In this document: piece by piece, positions 20,411 to 29,744 of the stretch | Layout of the letters: each line of letters begins with the position of its first letter | Position numbering within the stretch: position 1 is the first letter of the stretch | Assembly: GCA_902517455.1 (NCBI GenBank) | Contig: CABYCN010000001.1 | Coordinates: forward strand, 1 to 64,000 | DNA length: 64,000 nucleotides | Direction: 5' to 3' | Origin: an uncultured Pelagibacteraceae bacterium | GTDB lineage: Bacteria; Pseudomonadota; Alphaproteobacteria; Pelagibacterales; Pelagibacteraceae | Notes under the pieces: generated by a model | Seen by the model: the letters and a program-made list of their open reading frames with translations, nothing else | Databases searched by the model: none | Told to the model about the DNA's origin: nothing | Translations under genes and position numbers: made by a program

Positions 20411-20734
20411 ATGAATTCTGTGATCGAAAAAGAAAAAAAATTAAATTTAGCGCTAACAAAATTAAAAAATTTAAATCTTGAAAACCCAGATATTAAAAAT
20501 AATATCGAAAATCTCACACTTCAAAAAAATCAATTAGAAATTGAAAAACAGGAATTAGAGGAAAAATATAAAAATTTAATGTTAGATTTTAATAATTTAA
20601 CTAAAAAATTAGATGAGTTTAAAGAGCAAGATGATATTGAACAAAAAAAACAACTAGAGTTTTCAGAAAAAATTGATGAATTAAATCAGGAAACAGATAC
20701 TTTGTTAGATGAAATAGATAAATGGCAAACGTAA
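20411..20734 (+). CDS. Small coiled-coil protein upstream of zapA
   Basis: Lys/Glu-rich heptad-like 107-aa protein; 13-nt overlap with zapA implies one operon. Confidence 0.6.
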   Translation: MNSVIEKEKKLNLALTKLKNLNLENPDIKNNIENLTLQKNQLEIEKQELEEKYKNLMLDFNNLTKKLDEFKEQDDIEQKKQLEFSEKIDELNQETDTLLDEIDKWQT

Positions 20735-21165
20735 GTATTAAATTTAATGGAAAAGAATTTTTATTATCTTGTGATGATGGACAAGAGGATCATTTAGAGG
20801 AGTTATTGATTCAAATTAATCAAAAGTTTAATGAACTTAAAAATGATTTGGGAAATTTAGGTGAAAATAAACTTTTATTGATTACTGCTGTAAAAGTAAT
20901 GGATGAGTACCACGAAACAAAAAAAAAAGTAGAACAAAAAAAAATCGAGCTTAAGAATCTTTCAAATAAGTTTAAAGAATTAAGATCATTAATTTATGAT
21001 TATAGGGATCAAAAAGAGTTAGAAATTAAAGAATTAAACAAGAATCACATTGAACTAAAAAATGAAATTGAAATAAATCAAAAAAATTACGAAAAATTAA
21101 TCGACGATGCTGCTGATGAAATCACGGACTTTGTTGAAAAAGCAAATTTTGAAAAACTATCTTAA
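20722..21165 (+). CDS. zapA: Cell division protein ZapA
   Basis: [39 protein letters not shown]...KLLLITAVKVMDEYHE, a typical ZapA N-terminus, then a coiled coil. Confidence 0.85.
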   Translation: MANVSIKFNGKEFLLSCDDGQEDHLEELLIQINQKFNELKNDLGNLGENKLLLITAVKVMDEYHETKKKVEQKKIELKNLSNKFKELRSLIYDYRDQKELEIKELNKNHIELKNEIEINQKNYEKLIDDAADEITDFVEKANFEKLS

Positions 21166-21174
21166 TAAATTTTT

Positions 21175-21711
21175 GTGCGTAAATCAAAAATAAGAAAAAA
21201 AATATTTAAAATTAGAAAAAGAGAACATTCAAAAAAAAACATAATAAATTTTAAAGCAATACTTAATATTATAAAAAAAAAAAAAATTATAGGAAAAAAT
21301 ATAGGAGGATATTACCCCTATAACTATGAAGTTGACGTTATGCAAATTTTAAATAAATTTCAAAAATTGAAATTTACTATCTCAATGCCTAAAATTAAAA
21401 AAAATTTTCAAATGGATTTTTTTCAATGGACTTCAAAAGATCCATTAATTATTAACAGATATGGAATACCTGAACCAATTTCAAATAAGATCAAGTATCC
21501 TGATATTTTGTTAGTACCACTTGTGGCTTACGATAAATATTTAAATAGAATTGGCTATGGTGGTGGATTTTACGATAGATATATTAAAAAAATTAAGAAA
21601 AAAAAAAATATTACTGCAATTGGATTGGCTTATTCATTTCAAGAGGTAAGAAAAATACCTACTAAAAATTATGATATTAAACTTGATTTCGTAATAACTG
21701 AAAAAGATTAA
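21175..21711 (+). CDS. 5-formyltetrahydrofolate cyclo-ligase
   Basis: IIGKNIGGYYPYNYEVD...PDILLVPLVAYDKYLNRIGYGGGFYDRYIKK; GTG start. Confidence 0.93.
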   Translation: MRKSKIRKKIFKIRKREHSKKNIINFKAILNIIKKKKIIGKNIGGYYPYNYEVDVMQILNKFQKLKFTISMPKIKKNFQMDFFQWTSKDPLIINRYGIPEPISNKIKYPDILLVPLVAYDKYLNRIGYGGGFYDRYIKKIKKKKNITAIGLAYSFQEVRKIPTKNYDIKLDFVITEKD

Positions 21712-22515
21712 ATGAGAATATTATTTCTAGGAGATGTTGTGGGAATTTCAGGTTGTTCGAAATTAACTGAAAACCTTTCATACCAACTAAAATTAAATAA
21801 AATTGATTTTGTAATAGTAAATGCAGAAAATGCAGACAAAACCGGAGTAGGCTTAACAAAAAAAATTTGTGAGGATTTTTTTATTTGTGGAGTGAATGTA
21901 ATAACAACAGGTAATCACGTCTGGGACCAAAAGGAAATAATGAATTTTATTGATAAAGAAAGTCGAATACTACGACCTAAAAATTTATTTGAGCCCTCTC
22001 CTGGAAAGGGTTTTACAATTTACACTACAAAAGAAAATATGAAAATTGGTGTACTAAATTTAATGGGAAACGTTTTTATGAAGAAATGCGATGATGTTTT
22101 TATAACTGCAAAAAACTTCATGAATGAATATAAGTTAAAAAAGGATTACGATTTTCTAGTAGTTGATTTTCATGGAGAAATCACAAGCGAAAAAAATGCA
22201 ATGGGTCATTATTTTGATGGTAAAGCAACTCTTGTAGTGGGAACCCATACACACATTCCAACTAACGACTGTAGAATTTTAAAAAATGGAACTGCGTATC
22301 AAACAGATGCGGGGATGTGTGGAGATTACGACTCAGTCATAGGAATGGATAAAATTAATTCTATAAATCGATTTATGAAAAAAGATTCTGTAAAACATTT
22401 TCCTGCAAAGGGAGAGGCTACCTTAAGCGGGGTAATTGTTGAGTGTGATATTAAAACAGGTTTAGCTAGTAAAGTTGAAAGCTACATTTTCGGAGGTCAG
22501 TTAAGTCGTACCTAA
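21712..22515 (+). CDS. YmdB-family metallophosphoesterase
   Basis: MRILFLGDVVGISGCSKL...NAENADKTGVGLT...TTGNHVWDQKEIM...DFHGEITSEKNAMGHYFDGKATLVVGTHTHIPT. Confidence 0.92.
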   Translation: MRILFLGDVVGISGCSKLTENLSYQLKLNKIDFVIVNAENADKTGVGLTKKICEDFFICGVNVITTGNHVWDQKEIMNFIDKESRILRPKNLFEPSPGKGFTIYTTKENMKIGVLNLMGNVFMKKCDDVFITAKNFMNEYKLKKDYDFLVVDFHGEITSEKNAMGHYFDGKATLVVGTHTHIPTNDCRILKNGTAYQTDAGMCGDYDSVIGMDKINSINRFMKKDSVKHFPAKGEATLSGVIVECDIKTGLASKVESYIFGGQLSRT

Positions 22516-22522
22516 TTTATTT

Positions 22523-23245
22523 ATGGCAGGTCATTCACATTGGGCAGGAATTAAACACAAAAAGGGTAAGGCCGATAAAAATAGATCTAAAATTTTTTCT
22601 AAATTATCTAAAGAAATTACTGTAGCAGCTAAGTTAGGTGACAAAGATCCAGCCATAAACCCAAGACTTAGATCAGCTATTCAATCAGCTCGGTCGGCAA
22701 ATATGCCAAAGGATAATATTGAGAGAGCTATCGATAAGTCATCAATTAATACTGAGTTAAATTTTGAGAATTTAAGATACGAGGGTTTTGGTCCTGAAAA
22801 AGTTGCAGTTATTATTGAGGCTTTGACAGATAATAAAAATAGAACCGCATCAAATATTAGAACAATTTTTCAAAAAGCTGGAGGAAGTCTTGGTTCACAG
22901 GGGTCAGCTTCACACAACTTTTGTCAATTAGGAGTGATTAAAATTGATAAACAAGAAATTTCTGATGATAAAATTTTTGAATTAGCTACCGAAGCTGGAG
23001 CGCATGAATGTCAATCAGGTAATGATGTTCATGAAATCCAATGTCCAATTAATGAAATTTACAAAGTTAAAAAAGAATTGGAGAAAGAAATAAGTAATTT
23101 TATATCTACAGAAATACAGTGGATAGCTTTGAATAATGTTGAAATTTCAAAAGAAAAAAAAGAGGATTTGATAAACTTTTTTGAAACTTTAGAGGATGAT
23201 GATGATATACAAAATATATATAGTAATGCGAAATTTTTAAAATAG
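22523..23245 (+). CDS. yebC: YebC/PmpR family protein
   Basis: MAGHSHWAGIKHKKGKADKNRSKIFSKLSKEI...ARSANMPKDNIERAI. Confidence 0.97.
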   Translation: MAGHSHWAGIKHKKGKADKNRSKIFSKLSKEITVAAKLGDKDPAINPRLRSAIQSARSANMPKDNIERAIDKSSINTELNFENLRYEGFGPEKVAVIIEALTDNKNRTASNIRTIFQKAGGSLGSQGSASHNFCQLGVIKIDKQEISDDKIFELATEAGAHECQSGNDVHEIQCPINEIYKVKKELEKEISNFISTEIQWIALNNVEISKEKKEDLINFFETLEDDDDIQNIYSNAKFLK

Positions 23246-23248
23246 ATC

Positions 23249-23743
23249 ATGTTAATTATTGGAATAGACCCTGGGATATCTGGATCAATTTGTTTTTTAA
23301 AGGATGGTAAAATTCTTGATGTTATTGATATGCCCACTATGGCGGATGGAAAAAAAAATAAAAAACAAATTAATGGTTCACAAATTTATAATGAAATTAT
23401 AAAAAAAATTGGTAATGAAGAAAATCAAAACGTAAGAGTGATAATCGAACATGTTTCAGCTATGCCAGGACAAGGAGTCACAAGCATGTTTAACTTTGGA
23501 CAATCGTTTGGAATTCTCAAAGGAATATGTTCAGCAATGCGATTACCAATGTATTTTGTGAGACCAGCTAAATGGAAAAAATATTTTAACCTTATCAATT
23601 CTGAGAAAGATGCAAGTAGAACAAAAGCAATAGAAATATTTCCATATTTTTCATCACAATTATCAAAAAAAAAGGACTCTAATAAGGCTGACGCTATTTT
23701 GATATCAAATTTCTATTATGAAACTTATAAAATTGCTGAATAA
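23249..23743 (+). CDS. RuvC-like Holliday junction resolvase (phage-like subfamily)
   Basis: IIGIDPGISGSICFL...VIIEHVSAMPGQGVTSMFNFGQSFGILKGI...KKDSNKADAILIS: RNase H-fold acidic residues. Confidence 0.8.
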   Translation: MLIIGIDPGISGSICFLKDGKILDVIDMPTMADGKKNKKQINGSQIYNEIIKKIGNEENQNVRVIIEHVSAMPGQGVTSMFNFGQSFGILKGICSAMRLPMYFVRPAKWKKYFNLINSEKDASRTKAIEIFPYFSSQLSKKKDSNKADAILISNFYYETYKIAE

Positions 23744-23794
23744 TCAAAAATTATTAAGACAAAATCATGACACATTTAAGTGTGAGAAGACTTT

Positions 23795-24469
23795 ATGGAA
23801 GCTGATATTTCGACCCAAGCTGTAGGTTTAGCCTCTAGTGCTGATTTTTCAATAATAAATTTATTTATTCGTGCAGATATTATAGTTAAAACAGTAATAC
23901 TTTTGTTGATTGCTTGTTCCATTTACTCATGGGCAGTTATAATAGAAAAACTGAAGTTATTTAGAAAGATTAATAAATCAACAGAGGAATTTGAATCAAA
24001 GTTTTGGAATTCTAAATCTGCTGAGTCTTTTTATAACAACCTTCCTGCAAATATAGACGACCCTATGGCATTGGTTTTTAAAGATGCGATGCAAAATTTA
24101 TTAAAAAAGAAATCTAAAATAGATTTAAATAACAGAATGACTACTCTGTTAGAAACAGGTATTGAAAAACAAATGTCCAAAATTAGTAAAGGATTTACTT
24201 TTTTAGCAACAGTTGGTTCTACCGCACCATTTATTGGACTGTTTGGGACTGTTTGGGGTATAATGAATTCTTTTCAATCGATTGCAATTTCAAGAAATAC
24301 TAGTTTGGCAATTGTAGCACCAGGTATTGCCGAAGCTCTTTTTGCCACAGCTTTAGGTTTATTGGCAGCGATTCCTGCTGTGATTGCATATAATAAATTT
24401 AATAATGACTCAATTAAGTACACTCAAAAATTAGAAAACTTTTCAAAAAGATTTCTAACAATAATTTGA
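23795..24469 (+). CDS. tolQ: TolQ
   Basis: ATVGSTAPFIGLFGTVWGIMNSFQSIA...LAIVAPGIAEALFATALGLLAAIPAVIAYNKF, next to tolR. Confidence 0.95.
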   Translation: MEADISTQAVGLASSADFSIINLFIRADIIVKTVILLLIACSIYSWAVIIEKLKLFRKINKSTEEFESKFWNSKSAESFYNNLPANIDDPMALVFKDAMQNLLKKKSKIDLNNRMTTLLETGIEKQMSKISKGFTFLATVGSTAPFIGLFGTVWGIMNSFQSIAISRNTSLAIVAPGIAEALFATALGLLAAIPAVIAYNKFNNDSIKYTQKLENFSKRFLTII

Positions 24470-24470
24470 A

Positions 24471-24887
24471 ATGGCATTTAAATTTAATCGCTCACAAAAA
24501 GAACCAATGAGTGAAATAAATGTTACTCCCTTCGTGGATGTAATGTTGGTACTTTTGATTATATTCATGGTTACTGCGCCTTTATTAACAGTAGGTGTTC
24601 AAGTTGATCTACCTGAAAGTTCAGCAGACTCGTTGCCAGAGGAAGCAGAACCTCTTACTTTATCTATTAATGCGAAGGGAGAAATTTTTATTCAAGAATC
24701 CAAGGTAGAGTATGAAAAAATTATCGCAAAAGTTTTAGCTGTTTCAAAAAATAGAACTGATACTAGAATTTATGTAAGAGGTGATAAAACCATTAATTAT
24801 GGAAGAGTATTAGAAATTATGGGTCTCTTATCTGGTTCTGGATTTACAAAAGTAGCGCTTATTTCAGAGCCTTATAAAGAAAGGTAA
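24471..24887 (+). CDS. tolR: TolR
   Basis: MSEINVTPFVDVMLVLLIIFMVTAPLLTVGVQVDLPES. Confidence 0.95.
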   Translation: MAFKFNRSQKEPMSEINVTPFVDVMLVLLIIFMVTAPLLTVGVQVDLPESSADSLPEEAEPLTLSINAKGEIFIQESKVEYEKIIAKVLAVSKNRTDTRIYVRGDKTINYGRVLEIMGLLSGSGFTKVALISEPYKER

Positions 24888-24892
24888 CTAAA

Positions 24893-25702
24893 GTGAATAG
24901 AAGTATATTTGTTTCTTCTTTCATTCATTTAATAGTAATTATGATTACAGCAATGAGCTTGCCCTTTTTAGCAAAAAAACCAATAGATCTACCTCCAATT
25001 GTTTCCGTGGAGTTAATACAAATTACTGATAAAACAAACATTCCTTTTGCACCTAAAGCAAAAAAAATTATCGAAAAAATTAAAGATAAAGAAAAAAAAT
25101 TAGTTTCTGAGCAAGCACCACCAAAGAAAGTTAAAAAAATTAAACCAGATTCAGTGCCTATGCCTGAGGATAAAGTTAAGAAAGTTGAGAAAATAAAAGA
25201 GGATAAACAGAGTCCTGAAAAAATTGATAATGAAGTAAAGCAAGTCTCAGAATTTGAAAAGGATGAATTGTTTGATCCAAATAATATTGCTGCATTAATT
25301 GATAAATCAAAAGTTGAAGAAGCTGAAACTTTTAACAAAAATAATAAAATTACTCAGGATCAAGAAAAGAGTGTTGATATTTCTGGATTATCTTTAAGTG
25401 AAGAAGATGCGCTTAAGGCTCAAATATTTGGTTGTTGGAGTATTCCTTTAGGATTGCCATATAATGAAAATTTACTTGTAAAAATAAAACTTCAATTAAA
25501 CCCTGATGGAACAGTATCTCAGTCAGAAATATTAGACCATGCAAGAATGAACAAACCTGGCCAAGGTTTTTATAAAGTGTTAGCAGAAAGCGCTTTAAGA
25601 GCTGTGAAACTTTGTCAACCACTTAGAGTACCAACCACTGGATATGAAAGGTGGAAAGAATTACAATTAAATTTCGATGCAAGAGAAATGTTGGAGGGAT
25701 GA
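24893..25702 (+). CDS. tolA: TolA-like protein
   Basis: N-terminal TM segment, Lys/Glu-rich middle, C-terminal domain; between tolR and tolB. Confidence 0.85.
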   Translation: MNRSIFVSSFIHLIVIMITAMSLPFLAKKPIDLPPIVSVELIQITDKTNIPFAPKAKKIIEKIKDKEKKLVSEQAPPKKVKKIKPDSVPMPEDKVKKVEKIKEDKQSPEKIDNEVKQVSEFEKDELFDPNNIAALIDKSKVEEAETFNKNNKITQDQEKSVDISGLSLSEEDALKAQIFGCWSIPLGLPYNENLLVKIKLQLNPDGTVSQSEILDHARMNKPGQGFYKVLAESALRAVKLCQPLRVPTTGYERWKELQLNFDAREMLEG

Positions 25703-25712
25703 TATTATTTAG

Positions 25713-27053
25713 ATGATAAGAAACTTATTTATAATTGTTTTTACAATTTTATCAACAAAATCTCTAGCTTTGATAGAAGTTGATATCACTAGGGGAAACT
25801 TAAACCCACTTCCAATAGCAGTATCACCACTATCAATTGATGAGGACTCAAGAAAAAGTTTTGAAAAAATTATAAAAAAAAAAGATATAGGTGCTGAAAT
25901 TTCAGGCGTTATCGAAAATAATCTTATAACTTCAGGACTTTTTAATCCTTTAGACAAAAATGCCTTTCTCCAAGCTCCTGATATTGCAAATTTAAAACCA
26001 AGATTTGAGGACTGGAATTTAATTAAAGCTCAAGCTTTAATTACGGGAAAAGTTAATTTTGTAAATGATAAATTGAGAGTTGAATTTAGATTATGGGACG
26101 TCCTAGCAGGAAAAGAAATGATGGCTTTAGCATTCACGACAGTTCCAAATAATTGGAGAAGAGTAGGACATATCATTACTGATAAAGTTTATGAGAGACT
26201 AACAGGAGAAAAGGGTTATTTTGACACAAGAATTATTTATGTTTCTGAAGAAGGTCCTAAAACTAGAAGAATTAAAAAACTTGCTATAATGGATCAAGAT
26301 GGTGCAAATAATAAATTTTTGACATTAGGTAATGAGTTGGTTTTAACTCCAAGATTTAATCCCACTAGTCAAATGGTAACCTATCTATCCTATTTTAGAA
26401 ATTTGCCAAGAGTTTACCTTCTAGACATAGAAACAGGGATGCAAGAAGTAGTTGGAGATTTTCCTGGAATGACTTTTGCTCCTAGATTTTCTCCAAATGG
26501 TCAAAAAATAATTATGAGTTTTGCTAAAGATGGAAACTCAGATATTTTTACCATGGATTTAGAAAATAGAGTTGTTGAAAAAATTACAAATCATCCTTCA
26601 ATTGACACCTCACCTTCATATTCTCCCGATGGCAAATTTATTTGCTTTAATTCTGACAGAAGCGGTTATCAACAAATATACATTATGAAAAGTGATGGAA
26701 GCGATGTAAAGAGAATTTCTTTTGGTAAAGGTTTATATGGAACCCCTGTGTGGTCTCCAAGAGGAGATTTGATTGCATTTACAAAACTTCATAAAGGTAA
26801 ATTTTATATTGGAGTAATGAGAGTAGACGGAAGCGGAGAAAGACTACTAACAGAAAATTTTTATCAAGAAGCACCTTCATGGTCACCTAATGGTAGAGTT
26901 TTAATTTTTTATAGAGAAACAAAAACAGACAGTAAAGGAGAAGGATTCTCGGCTAAATTATGGTCTATAGATTTAACAGGCTATAATGAGAGGCTAGTTA
27001 GCACTCCTACAGATGCCTCAGACCCATCATGGTCAGCTTTATTAAGTAATTAA
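25713..27053 (+). CDS. tolB: TolB
   Basis: Repeated propeller motifs ([57 protein letters not shown]). Confidence 0.97.
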   Translation: MIRNLFIIVFTILSTKSLALIEVDITRGNLNPLPIAVSPLSIDEDSRKSFEKIIKKKDIGAEISGVIENNLITSGLFNPLDKNAFLQAPDIANLKPRFEDWNLIKAQALITGKVNFVNDKLRVEFRLWDVLAGKEMMALAFTTVPNNWRRVGHIITDKVYERLTGEKGYFDTRIIYVSEEGPKTRRIKKLAIMDQDGANNKFLTLGNELVLTPRFNPTSQMVTYLSYFRNLPRVYLLDIETGMQEVVGDFPGMTFAPRFSPNGQKIIMSFAKDGNSDIFTMDLENRVVEKITNHPSIDTSPSYSPDGKFICFNSDRSGYQQIYIMKSDGSDVKRISFGKGLYGTPVWSPRGDLIAFTKLHKGKFYIGVMRVDGSGERLLTENFYQEAPSWSPNGRVLIFYRETKTDSKGEGFSAKLWSIDLTGYNERLVSTPTDASDPSWSALLSN

Positions 27054-27137
27054 TTAAATATTATCTTGATTTTTAACTTGAAACATCTATCTAATTGTGA
27101 AAAAGTTAGAATAAGTAATATTGATCAAGGAGCAATA

Positions 27138-27617
27138 ATGAAATTAAACAAAATTCTAAAAAATGCTTTTTTAATAACAATCGCATGTATTGCACTCTCT
27201 GCATGCGCCACTTCAAAGAAAACAACAGGACAAATGCAAGGAGATGTTTATACTGGAACAGATACAGTCGAGTATTTAGCATCTGGGGTTCCTGATAGAG
27301 TTTTCTTTGCAACAAATGAATCGGTTTTAACTACTGCATCTAGAGAAACTCTAAGGAAACAAGCTGCATGGCTAAGAAAAAATTCTAACATTACTATTGT
27401 TTTAGAAGGACATGCTGATGAAAGAGGAACTAGAGAATATAATTTGGCACTTGGTGAAAGAAGAGCTAACGCTGCAAAAGATTATTTAATGACATATGGT
27501 ATTTCCTCAGATAGAATTTCTGTATTAAGTTATGGGAAGGAAAGACCAGTCGACTCAGGATCTAATCCATTAGCTTGGTCAAAAAATAGAAGATCAGTAT
27601 CAGTAAAAGCAAACTAA
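27138..27617 (+). CDS. pal: Peptidoglycan-associated lipoprotein Pal
   Basis: Lipobox IALSACATS; VLEGHADERGTREYNLALGERRANAAKDYL. ATG at 27138 with AAGGAGC upstream preferred over track start 27066. Confidence 0.95.
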   Translation: MKLNKILKNAFLITIACIALSACATSKKTTGQMQGDVYTGTDTVEYLASGVPDRVFFATNESVLTTASRETLRKQAAWLRKNSNITIVLEGHADERGTREYNLALGERRANAAKDYLMTYGISSDRISVLSYGKERPVDSGSNPLAWSKNRRSVSVKAN

Positions 27618-27629
27618 TTTTTCATATTT

Positions 27630-27668
27630 AAGACCCTTAAACATTAATTGTTTAAGGGTCTTTTTTTT
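27630..27668 (+). terminator. Rho-independent terminator after pal
   Basis: AAGACCCTTAAAC-ATTAATT-GTTTAAGGGTCTT followed by a T run. Confidence 0.9.
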
Positions 27669-27695
27669 GCCATTATTTTAATAATAACCTGAAAT

Positions 27696-28694
27696 ATGAA
27701 ATGTTTACTAAAAAAATTTATTTTATCATTTTTTTTATTATTCAATTTTTTTTCTTTTACTCAATCATTAGCTGATAATCACAATTTTTATGAAATTTTA
27801 GAAAAACTTCAAAATGATGTAAAAACTTTAGAGAAGGCCGTTTATTCTGGAAGTATCCAACTCAATGAAAATTTAGACGCAAATAATAATTCAATTAATG
27901 AGCCTAATAACAATTCCGAAGATGTTCTTACAAGACATCTGTTAAAGCTATCTGAAATTGAAAATCAGTTTCAAGAACTTACGAATAAATTTGAGGAAAT
28001 TAATTTTAAATTAGATAAACTATCTAATAGAATTTCAAAAGTTCAAGCCGATAACCAAATGAGATTTCAAGATTTGGAGGGCTTAGCTTTGTCCCAACAA
28101 ACAGGAAAAGTTTCACAAAAAATAGATAATAAAGATAATGAGATACTTCCAGGGAGTTCTGAGCCTCAAGATTTAGGGTCAATATCTTATAATGATACAG
28201 CAACAAATGAAAAATCTCAAAAAATTCAGTCAGTAGACTCAACTGCTACAATTATAACTGAAACTTTTAATTCAGAGGAAAAAATTCTTCCAGATGAAAA
28301 TGCAAATAAACAATATGATTTTGCAACAAGTTTTTTAAAAGTAGGGGACTATTCAATGGCGGAAAGAGCTTTTAGAGAATTCGTAACTATAAATCCAAAT
28401 CATGAATTAGCAGGTAATGCTCAATATTGGTATGCAGAAACTTTTAGGATTAGACAGCTTTACACTGACGCCGCTTCCGCTTATTTGGAGGGATATCAGA
28501 AATATCCTAAAGGTGAAAAGGCTCCAATAAATTTATTAAAATTAGGAGTATCAATGGTGCAGATTGGAGAAAAAGATCAAGGTTGCAAAATGATAAATGG
28601 AGTTGAAAAACAATATCCTGAAGCTAATCTATCAGTGATTCAAAAAGCTAAATATGAGTCCCAAAAATTTGAATGCAAAAATCAAAATTCCTAA
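27696..28694 (+). CDS. cpoB: Tol-Pal system coordinator CpoB/YbgF
   Basis: Signal peptide, coiled coil, then TPR region (YDFATSFLKVGDYSMAERAFREFVTINPNHELAGNAQYWYAET). Confidence 0.9.
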   Translation: MKCLLKKFILSFFLLFNFFSFTQSLADNHNFYEILEKLQNDVKTLEKAVYSGSIQLNENLDANNNSINEPNNNSEDVLTRHLLKLSEIENQFQELTNKFEEINFKLDKLSNRISKVQADNQMRFQDLEGLALSQQTGKVSQKIDNKDNEILPGSSEPQDLGSISYNDTATNEKSQKIQSVDSTATIITETFNSEEKILPDENANKQYDFATSFLKVGDYSMAERAFREFVTINPNHELAGNAQYWYAETFRIRQLYTDAASAYLEGYQKYPKGEKAPINLLKLGVSMVQIGEKDQGCKMINGVEKQYPEANLSVIQKAKYESQKFECKNQNS

Positions 28695-29682
28695 GCTTCT
28701 AAAAATTAAGTTAAATAATAAAAAAATTAGTCAAATTTTTAAAAAGTTTGAAAAATCTTTAATCATTAAAGAAAACTTTATAGTAGCTGTTTCTGGTGGC
28801 CCAGATAGCCTTGCTTTAGCTTATTTGGCTAAAATTTATGCATTAAAAAATAATCTAATTGTTAAATTTATAATTATCGATCATAAACTTAGATCAGAGT
28901 CGACCAAAGAGGCCAAAAAAGTAAAAAAAATTTTAAAGAATTTTTACATTGAAAGTAAAATTTTAACTTGGCTAGGCCCAAAACCAGATAAAAATATCCA
29001 ATCATTTGCAAGAAAAGAAAGATATAAATTATTATTTAAGGAATGTAAAAAATATGAAATTAGAAATATACTATTAGCTCATCATCGAGATGATTTGTTA
29101 GAAAACTTTTTTATAAGAATGTTAAGAGGAAGTGGATTGAAAGGTTTAATCTCATTAAATAAAAAAACCAATATAGACAATATAAATTTATTAAGACCAT
29201 TATTAGATCAAAAAAAAGAGGATTTAATTTTTCTTTCAAAAAAGGTATTTAATTTTTTTGTTATTGATCCAACAAATAAGGATGACAAATATCAAAGAGT
29301 AAAAATTAGAAATTTAATCATAGAATTAAAGAATAACGGATTAGATATGAGGAAGTTTTTAAAAACCATCAAAAATTTACAAGACTCAGATTTTGTCGTA
29401 AACTTTTATGTAAATAGAAATCTAGAGAAAAATAGTTTTTTTTCGTTAAAGAATAAAAAATTAATTTTAAATAGTGATTTTTTTCAACAGCCATACGAAA
29501 TAATTTTCAGGTCATTCTCAGAGACGATTAATTCTATTGGAAAAAAATATTATCCACCTAGGGGAAAAAAACTGGATAGATTAATTAGAGATATCAAAAA
29601 AAATAGATCATTTAGGGCGACATTAGGTGGATGCGTCATTGAGAAGGTCAATCAAACAGTAATTATCTCAAAAGAAGGTTAA
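28654..29682 (+). CDS. tilS: tRNA(Ile)-lysidine synthase
   Basis: [23 protein letters not shown]-loop; [37 protein letters not shown]. Confidence 0.93.
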   Translation: MSPKNLNAKIKIPKLLKIKLNNKKISQIFKKFEKSLIIKENFIVAVSGGPDSLALAYLAKIYALKNNLIVKFIIIDHKLRSESTKEAKKVKKILKNFYIESKILTWLGPKPDKNIQSFARKERYKLLFKECKKYEIRNILLAHHRDDLLENFFIRMLRGSGLKGLISLNKKTNIDNINLLRPLLDQKKEDLIFLSKKVFNFFVIDPTNKDDKYQRVKIRNLIIELKNNGLDMRKFLKTIKNLQDSDFVVNFYVNRNLEKNSFFSLKNKKLILNSDFFQQPYEIIFRSFSETINSIGKKYYPPRGKKLDRLIRDIKKNRSFRATLGGCVIEKVNQTVIISKEG

Positions 29683-29744
29683 ATTATTTCAACATTATTC
29701 AATTTGTCACTTGTTTAATTGATAATAATTCTTATTTTATACGC

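Noticed and set aside
21166-21174. Possible 6S RNA (ssrS) between zapA and fthC
   Set aside because: 6S often lies between zapA and fthC, but here only 9 nt separate the genes, so it cannot fit.
23744-23794. CACATTTAAGTGTG dyad before tolQ
   Set aside because: Short imperfect dyad in AT-rich sequence; likely chance or at most a weak operator.
24925-25338. 137-aa minus-strand ORF
   Set aside because: Antisense to tolA; open because the Lys/Glu-rich TolA coding sequence lacks antisense stops.
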